Positions 58,064-64,000 of a DNA stretch of 64,000 bases are shown here, in pieces. The notes under the pieces were generated by a model, which was given only the letters and a program-made list of their open reading frames with translations, did no database searches and had not been told where the DNA came from. The DNA lies in NCBI GenBank assembly GCA_035235625.1, contig CP141145.1, positions 41,520,668 to 41,584,667 on the forward strand, given 5' to 3'. The first letter of the stretch is position 1. Each line of letters begins with the position of its first letter. A program made the position numbers and the translations under genes. Source of the stretch: Saururus chinensis (lineage: Eukaryota > Streptophyta > Magnoliopsida > Piperales > Saururaceae).

Positions 58064-61000
58064 CAACACGGCAGAACAGTCATCTTCTTCCTTTCGCAAA
58101 ATCAAACTAAAACACCATAGATAACACTTCAAATCCACATCTAACACCCTAATCATCATCAAAAGTCCTCCTTGACTTCCAGAATATCAAACCAAACCAT
58201 AATAATGCAAAACCCTAAGAAATCGGGATTAAATAATTCCATTTTCTAATCTTACCATTAACACACTAAATCAAGCAAACCATTTCGAAATAAGCCAAAA
58301 ATGAAGAGTTTTACCATGGATAAACAGAGATTTTGAAGACCCATTACCTCAGCACTTGATTAAGCTTGGATTGAAGAGTCACCCTTCTTAAAATCCTTGA
58401 AAACACAATGAGTTTGAATTAAACTCTAATAGAAATCGATTTACCCAAGAAATCCCTAATTAAACCTTAGATCTAGGGCTTGTTGGTAGTAAAAATCGAA
58501 TTTTGAATGTTAGGGTTTGTAGTAAAACACAAATCAGTAGCTTTTGACGGTCAATAACGGATTGAATCAAGGGGAAAATGGTAGATTTTGAAGAGATTAA
58601 GAGAGAAGCCATGGATTAGTGCTTAATTAGAGCAAACTTACCTTAATCGGCTTCTAATTCGGGCCTAAGTGGGGATTAGGCCAGCCTTCCTTCCTTAGCC
58701 TATTCTCAAAAATGGAAATGGCTCAGGTTTGCCCTTTTATAGTAAGGGTTGGGGTAGGCATAGGTAAGTTTTGGGGTGTAAATATGAAAAGTAGGCTAAA
58801 AGTGGGTATTTTGCAAAGTTAAGCACAATTTAAGCCTAATAAAATTCTAAAAATTTTTGTGGGACCTTAAGTATATGTTTAAGTTCATTTGATATAAAAA
58901 AATAAAATTTTCGACGGTGGGGCCCACAGGGTTCCCGCCAAAACCCTAATTTTTGGGAAAATAGTGAAAATTCCGAAAAATCTTAAAAATTTACATTTGG
59001 TTTAAAATCACTCAAAACCACTAATATTGAAGTTAATTTTGGTTAAAACTATCACAAACACTATTTATTTACGAAATCACCGAATAAGATCAGAAAACGC
59101 GTAAATCTCATGATAACCCATAATTACAGAAAACCAAAACCGGTTCAAAGATGAGGGTCCTTACAGTAGGCCCAGGCCCGACCTATGAAAAAATAGAAAT
59201 TGTAAGACCCGGCCCGGGCTCAGAGCTAAGGTAAAATTTTTGACCCGGCCCGGAATTTAGACGGGCTCGGGCAAGGCTACAGGCTTTCGGGCCCAAACTA
59301 ACTTAATATAAAATTGTGGTGGGCTTAGATTTATTTGATTTTAAACAATTCACAACTAAAGGTTAGTAACTGTAGTGGGCTTAGATTTTATTTGTTTTTA
59401 AACAGTTTATAACTAAAGTGGACTTGGGATATATGTTATATGTAGCAGACTTTAATAGTTACAGGCCGGGCCGGGCTTCTATACTTTTTTTCCCAGCCCC
59501 AGGCCCGGCCCTAATAACACTAAATTTAAAATTTTCAAGCCCAACCCGGCTTGTAGCTTATAATTTAAAGCCCAAGCCCGTAAATTTGCGGGCCGGGTTG
59601 GGCTGGGCTAACGAGTCAGACCATATTCTTATAGCCCTACTCATGGCCAAACAGGGTGTCAGAAGTTAATGCGGCAAAATTTGCGACCAATGGCGGCACA
59701 CTGGGGTGGCTGGGAGAAAGGTGAAGCTAACATAAGTGGTGATGCGACCAGATGTTGAGGGTGTATTCACTAAAGGTCGACCTGCGGCTGAGAAGTACTT
59801 GGCTGGCCGCAAGACGTCTAAATCAGCCGTGGACAACACCAAATAGCATCAATTTCGCACCAACAAGGGCCCACATAAAGGCGGAGAGCATGGGACAATG
59901 CTTGAGGATAGAGGAGAGGTGGTGGAGGACTCTGATGCCAACTCTATTCGGTGGCAGAGCCAATTGACGGTCATGCGGCACAAATACGACGCCTAAATCT
60001 AAAAGCACATGCGTGGCCACATACACTTGCAGCCAAAAAGTGTCACTTTAGGGGGAGATGGGTCGGACGGTGACGGCCCAAGGCCCAAAAAGGGCAACTG
60101 AGCTATGGCCAGGGGGTGGCGGCCGATCGAAGCAGCAACATCACCGATCGTCACCCACAACCAACACATTTGGTGCGAGCAGCTGTGCATCTTGCATGGT
60201 ATAGAGAAAAGGCAAGCAACCCATTCCAAGAGGAGGTATAATCGGGCCAAGTAGGGCTGGCCCTAACTATTGCCAAGCCAGGGCAGAGTCCACGATGGCC
60301 AAATGGACCACGACTGGCTAATGGCAACGACCCGAGACGCACCCAAAGTGTCTAACCAGGCGGATCAAGATAATAGGGGCAAAGCGGGGTCGAAAACGGC
60401 AACCCCCAACCAACATTGGGTTGAAATAGGTTGGACGGAGTCCATCCGGTGGCCAGACGATGATTGAAAACACTGGTGTCTAAAAAAAATCACGGATAGT
60501 GAAATGAAAATATAACGAAAACCCGATCAAAGTACTGGTAGCTCCTACAGGAACGAAGAAAGCATGGCGGCGACTCTAGCCAGCGCCTATGGGTTCCTAG
60601 CGGCCAACAAAACATAAGTCTAGTTGAGGGATCGCACCCCCACGGCTCAAAAACGAGATTTAAAGGAGAGAAAAACTGAAGAAAAGTTCGGTACCTCGTG
60701 GAGGAGCGAAGAGATCATGGCAGCGATTATAGCCAGTACCTACGTGCTCATGGCGGTGAGGCAAAGAGGATCTTGATAAGAATCGGTGATATCCGACAAC
60801 AAAGGAGGGAGAATGGAGAGACCGAAAAGGGGCTCGGGTTTTCACTCCATCTCTCTCGATGTCGAGTTTTTCTTCTATAAATTTATGGAAAGAAACTTAC
60901 TGGATCGGCTTTTTAAGCCGTGATTTACTATTTACTTTTTTATTTTATTTTTACATTTACATCCCCAACATGCGTTAACCTCCTGAGTACACGTTGTACC

Positions 61001-61194
61001 TCCAAAATTCGCGCCATAAGCGCGCTGTAAAACCTACAACCCACGACTAAGCCCCGATCCCAACTCGATGGGTATAAATATTGGGGAAAATATACAAATA
61101 TGAATACGACGAAGCGTCATATTTTCCCACCAAAAATGAACAAAAAAATAGCAAAAAAATCACAAAAAATCATAGTAAAATCATGGACCTTACA

Positions 61195-61407
61195 CTGTTA
61201 ACTAGATGATGTGGGCATATTTAGACTAAGATTGATAATTAGTCTCCTTCTATACCTTTATTTACTTTTACACAAAGAGCATACACGCTCACTTCGATGT
61301 ATTTCACTTAAGGATGGGTTAAGTCTTCCGTATTTTTACTTCACTTCATCGCGCCAAGTACTGCCTCTTCCTTGGATGGGTTCCAGTTAGGGGTGGGGAT
61401 GTGTCGT
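61195..61407 (+). mobile_element. LTR E, right fragment
   Basis: Resumes the LTR interrupted at 46905. GGGTTAAGTCTTCCG..TTTTTACTTCACTTC..CGCGCC matches the order of the family O 3' end (31259-31320), ending near GGGGTGGGGATGTGTCG. Confidence 0.5.
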
Positions 61408-61883
61408 TGTAACGACTCGTTTTTCAATTACGTCTAACCTAAGGGTTAGGCCTAATTCAATAATTTTGGGATAAATTTTAGAGGTTTTTAATGGTTTAAA
61501 CCTCTATATTTGAGTAAAGCTTGAAGAAACAAGCGTAACGAATCAAAGAACGGGCGAAACAGAGGTTGGGACCAGAAGTTACGACATCAAGGAGCATAGA
61601 AAATAGGCGTGACCCACATGGAAAGAGCACCAGTTACTACTTTTAGTGAGTTAGTATCGAAGGGCTTGTCGATACGAGTCCAACGGTATGAAGAACGCGC
61701 AAATCCGAATCCGGGGTAGGAAGTTACGTATGTTTGAAGGATTTCTTTAAAAAAAACAGAAAGAAAAGAAGAGCGCGACGCGCGCGAGACACGAGCGATC
61801 ATGGTGTGCGTAACGCGCTGCCGAGATGTGCAGTTGGCGCGCGTGTCATGCGTGGGCGATGCACCGTGGGTGCACGGCATGGG

Positions 61884-61906
61884 GAAATGGCGGGCACCGC
61901 CATTTC
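61884..61906. promoter_or_regulatory. Perfect palindrome upstream of the family F TATA box
   Basis: Arms GAAATGGCGG and CCGCCATTTC, 10 bp each, separated by GCA. A second inverted repeat CTGCA-N6-TGCAG follows at 61915-61930. Both lie 35-80 bp before TATAAATA, where regulators would bind. Confidence 0.6.
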
Positions 61907-61964
61907 TGGCGGCACTGCATTTTTGTGCAGCGTGGCACCGCAGTTTATTCCGGCGGCTCGGGGC

Positions 61965-61972
61965 TATAAATA
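61965..61972 (+). promoter_or_regulatory. TATA box of family F LTR
   Basis: TATAAATA in a GC-rich setting (GGGGCTATAAATAACCC), a good plant core promoter; transcription would start about 30 bp downstream. Confidence 0.6.
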
Positions 61973-62009
61973 ACCCATTTGTGCAGTTTTTCAGGACAAA
62001 ACTTCTCCT

Positions 62010-62515
62010 CCCCCGTTTCTAATCGTTTTGAGTCTGATTAAGGTCATTCAAGACCCGTTTCCTACTAAATCAAGTATGTTCTATGCGATGGAGGGTTCCG
62101 TTTTCTCAGTTGACGATCGTATGAAGAGGAAACACCCCAAGACAAGGAGAGGTTCTACCCGTATTGACCAACTTCGTTTTCTCTGTTTCTGACCATCCTA
62201 ACTCTGATTTAGTCGATTCAACAGGTGTTCTTGACTAAATCAAGTGTGTTCTACACGATAGAAGGTTCTGTTTTCTAAGTTGGTGATCTTATGAAGAGAA
62301 AACACCCCAAGACAAGGAGAGGTTCTGCCTGTTACCTTCGAGCATCAACCAACTTCATTTTCTCTGTTTCTGGCCATTCTAACTTCGATTTAGTCGATTC
62401 AAGAGGCGTTCTTGACTAAATTGAGTATGTTCTACGTAATGGAGGGTTCCATTTTCTGAGCTGGCGATCTTATGAGGAGAAAATTCCCCGAGACTAAGAG
62501 AAGCCTTGCCCAAAC
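62010..62515 (+). repeat. Three ~170-bp tandem units in family F
   Basis: Each unit runs through TTTTCTCTGTTTCTG (missing in the first), GACTAAATCAAGT..GTTCTA, GGTTCCGTTTTCT, TCTTATGAAGAG and AACACCCCAAGACAAGGAGA-like words. Units diverge by roughly a tenth or more by eye. Confidence 0.75.
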
Positions 62516-63201
62516 ATTGAAACAAGAAAAAGAGACACGGAGCATGACGGGGTTCTATCCGTAGATATCGATACCTTACGAGACATGATGAGAGTAAGCA
62601 TTACTGATCTTCCATTTTAATTATAGAATAGTAGGTGCTAGTTATGATGTGTGTTATGCAACGATTTATATGTTTGTTGTGCTATGTGCCTATGTGCCAT
62701 GTTGTATGTAGTAGCCATTAGGCAGAACTACGTTCGGATACGATCGTGTTGGAATAATATCCAATACGGACGTAGGCAACTAACGACAAGGTGAAAAGTA
62801 TGAAATCTATATCTATTTTATATGCTTTTTTACCTTATTTGCTAGTATAGATTAGGTTAATTTAGAGTTAATTATGGTTTATTTAGATTAAGATAGATAT
62901 TAGTATTTTAGTTTAATTATTAATAATTATGTAGTTATTAATTGTTTACACATGTATTTAAATCAAGATGGAATTTTAATTATATTCTATATGTCTAAAG
63001 TATGATATTTTATATTTTGTAGGTAAAGTGCGCTTATCGAAGTACTTGAACGATGTTTGAAATAATTAAAAATAGTCTTCACATGCTTTAAAGTGATTTG
63101 GACAACTTTTCGGAGTTATAAACAAGTTGGAAATTAATATGGACACGAAGGAAAGCTTAATGAACAGAATATGAACTGTCCAGGAAAACAGAAAGACTGT
63201 A

Positions 63202-63302
63202 GCCGATCGATCGGGCATGCAGGGCGATCGATCGGGATAACGTGAATTCAGACAAAAATACAGTTCAAGCGATCGATCGGTCATGCAGGATGATCGATCA
63301 GC
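63202..63302 (+). repeat. Paired CGATCGATCG hairpins in family F
   Basis: The first has two perfect CGATCGATCG arms round a loop with CATGCAGGG. The second (63269-63302) has arms CGATCGATCG and TGATCGATCA round TCATGCAGGA. Centres about 67 bp apart, matching family O. Confidence 0.75.
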
Positions 63303-64000
63303 ATAACGTGCAGTTTCCTAGTTTGACCCAAATTTCAATCCTTTTCATATTGGACTTCTTCCTACGGATCTTATGCCTATAAAAAGACATATTTGGCTTA
63401 AAATTGGGGGATTCCAGTAGATTTTAGGAGGAGAAAAAGGAAGAAGAAGATGGAAGAGAATTCAAAGTTTCTAATGGAGATTCAAGTGCTTTCTTCTACA
63501 ATGGAAGGCTAGACTTTTCTTTTACTTAGGAGTTGATGAAGCTATAAATAAGTTTCAGTTTCTTTTCTTTTTAATTTAGATCTCAATTGTGAATGATGAC
63601 AATTGTATGATATGGATTTCCTTTTTAATGGAAGAGTTTTTCATGTTTATTCAAGTCTATGTTGATTTATTGTCTTGTAGATGATAGATTGATATGGTTT
63701 TGATATTTGCATCGATTCTAATTTCTGTGATTTAGATGAGATGGTCATACAATAGTTTTAATGTTCAGATAATTAATGACTCGGATGAGTTATACTAAGA
63801 TTAGACGGGTCATGCCTATAGCTAGTTTAGTGTAGATGATTCGTGCTATTGTCGAAGATAGTTCATGCCATGGAAGTTAATTAATGATTCTTTTTGAAGT
63901 AATTCTGGCTTGTAGCTGAGAATACTTGTTCATGTTCACACTAGATTTAGATTAAAAGTTAAGGAATTGTTATGGTTCTATAGTGGATTCAATTTCCTAA

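Larger units (their letters stand above)
55474..59165 (-). mobile_element. Family O solo LTR, copy C
   Basis: The + strand begins TGTCACGCCCCGG and ends GGGTCCTTACA. A perfect GTAGG duplication flanks it (55469-55473 and 59166-59170). 3692 bp, uninterrupted; the ATGTG site used in copy B is empty here (CACAT at 57471-57475). The 57-bp repeat has about 11 units (56100-56722), and the paired hairpins are at 57966-58063. No coding. Confidence 0.92.
55433..59639. mobile_element. hAT-type MITE split by a family O solo LTR
   Basis: Ends TAAGGCTGCAAACGAG and (right) TTATAGCCCTA; flanks CTCACGGC (55425-55432) and CTCATGGC (59640-59647) form an 8-bp duplication with one mismatch. Removing the LTR at 55474-59165 and one GTAGG leaves about 510 bp, with GGCCCGG/CCGGGC words near the right end and AT-rich centre. 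Inserted in family I copy 3. Confidence 0.75.
46906..61194 (-). mobile_element. Family I solo LTR, copy 3 (oldest, interrupted)
   Basis: The + strand starts TGTAATGCCCGCGATTTTT and ends TGGACCTTACA. Flanks are GTGTT (46901-46905) and CTGTT (61195-61199), a duplication with one mismatch. Without its insertions (49785-54700, 54752-55364, 55433-59639 and their duplications) it is about 4.5 kb. It keeps blocks a-d (49318-49600, 48298-48530, 48158-48225, 47600-47920). The GC-rich part is decayed, and 60540-60760 holds a local duplication (GCATGGCGGCGACTCTAGCC and CATGGCAGCGATTATAGCC). Confidence 0.82.
61408..64000 (+). mobile_element. Family F large LTR (5' part, runs off the window)
   Basis: Starts TGTAACGACTCG, directly after LTR E. 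It has TATAAATA (61965-61972) about 560 bp in, strong palindromes just upstream, three tandem ~170-bp units downstream (about 62010-62515) and paired CGATCGATCG hairpins (63202-63302) like those of family O. The rest to 64000 is AT-rich and non-coding. The 3' end is outside the window, so solo or complete status is unknown. Confidence 0.6.

Overview
The window is nuclear DNA of a flowering plant. Three plant-type protein genes were found: a plastid DnaJ-type zinc-finger protein, a RING-H2/DUF1117 ubiquitin ligase and a GPAT5/7-type suberin acyltransferase. All lie on the minus strand and two have short plant introns. About two thirds of the sequence is transposable elements: a copia element, a gypsy remnant, large LTR-like elements, hAT, Stowaway and Tourist-like MITEs, and MITEs lying in TA repeats. 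The species cannot be named from the sequence alone. No rRNA, tRNA or CRISPR array was recognised.

Layout. 1-2816 is a 3.6-kb-class LTR (called family O here, minus orientation, cut by the window edge), inserted in the 3' tail of a related LTR (2817-2923). A decayed gypsy gag-protease remnant follows (3054-4470), then a hAT MITE with its target duplication (4709-5256) and AT-rich sequence with small MITEs. The gene island is 9.7-14.4 kb: DnaJ-type protein (9769-10356) and RING ligase (12649-13872). 14.4-21.8 kb is AT-rich intergenic DNA with MITEs and a TA tract of about 147 bp.

21818-37600 is one old Ty1/copia element with 346-bp LTRs. Its 5' leader was split by an O-family solo LTR (22684-31370, TSD CCTGG), which was itself split by a 5.1-kb solo LTR of a second family, I (24387-29513, TSD ATGTG). 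The GPAT gene (exons 41022-40438 and 39688-38783) follows. From 46.4 kb another nest begins. A degenerate LTR (E) holds an I-family LTR (46906-61194). That LTR contains a second I-family LTR (49785-54700, TSD GCTCC) and two hAT MITEs (54752-55364, TSD ACGGTGGC; 55433-59639). The second MITE holds an O-family solo LTR (55474-59165, TSD GTAGG). From 61408 a further large LTR (F), with a TATA box, runs off the window.

The most interesting signals are structural and lie inside the LTRs. A two-hairpin module sits about 450-490 bp from the 3' end in families O, I and E with different arm sequences. Paired CGATCGATCG hairpins with conserved loop and spacing occur in O and F. Most tandem-repeat blocks in I and O are built on short hairpins. 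No previously undescribed protein system was seen; the three host genes are ordinary plant genes. The GPAT has lost the acidic residues of its N-terminal phosphatase motif, as in the GPAT5/7 clade.
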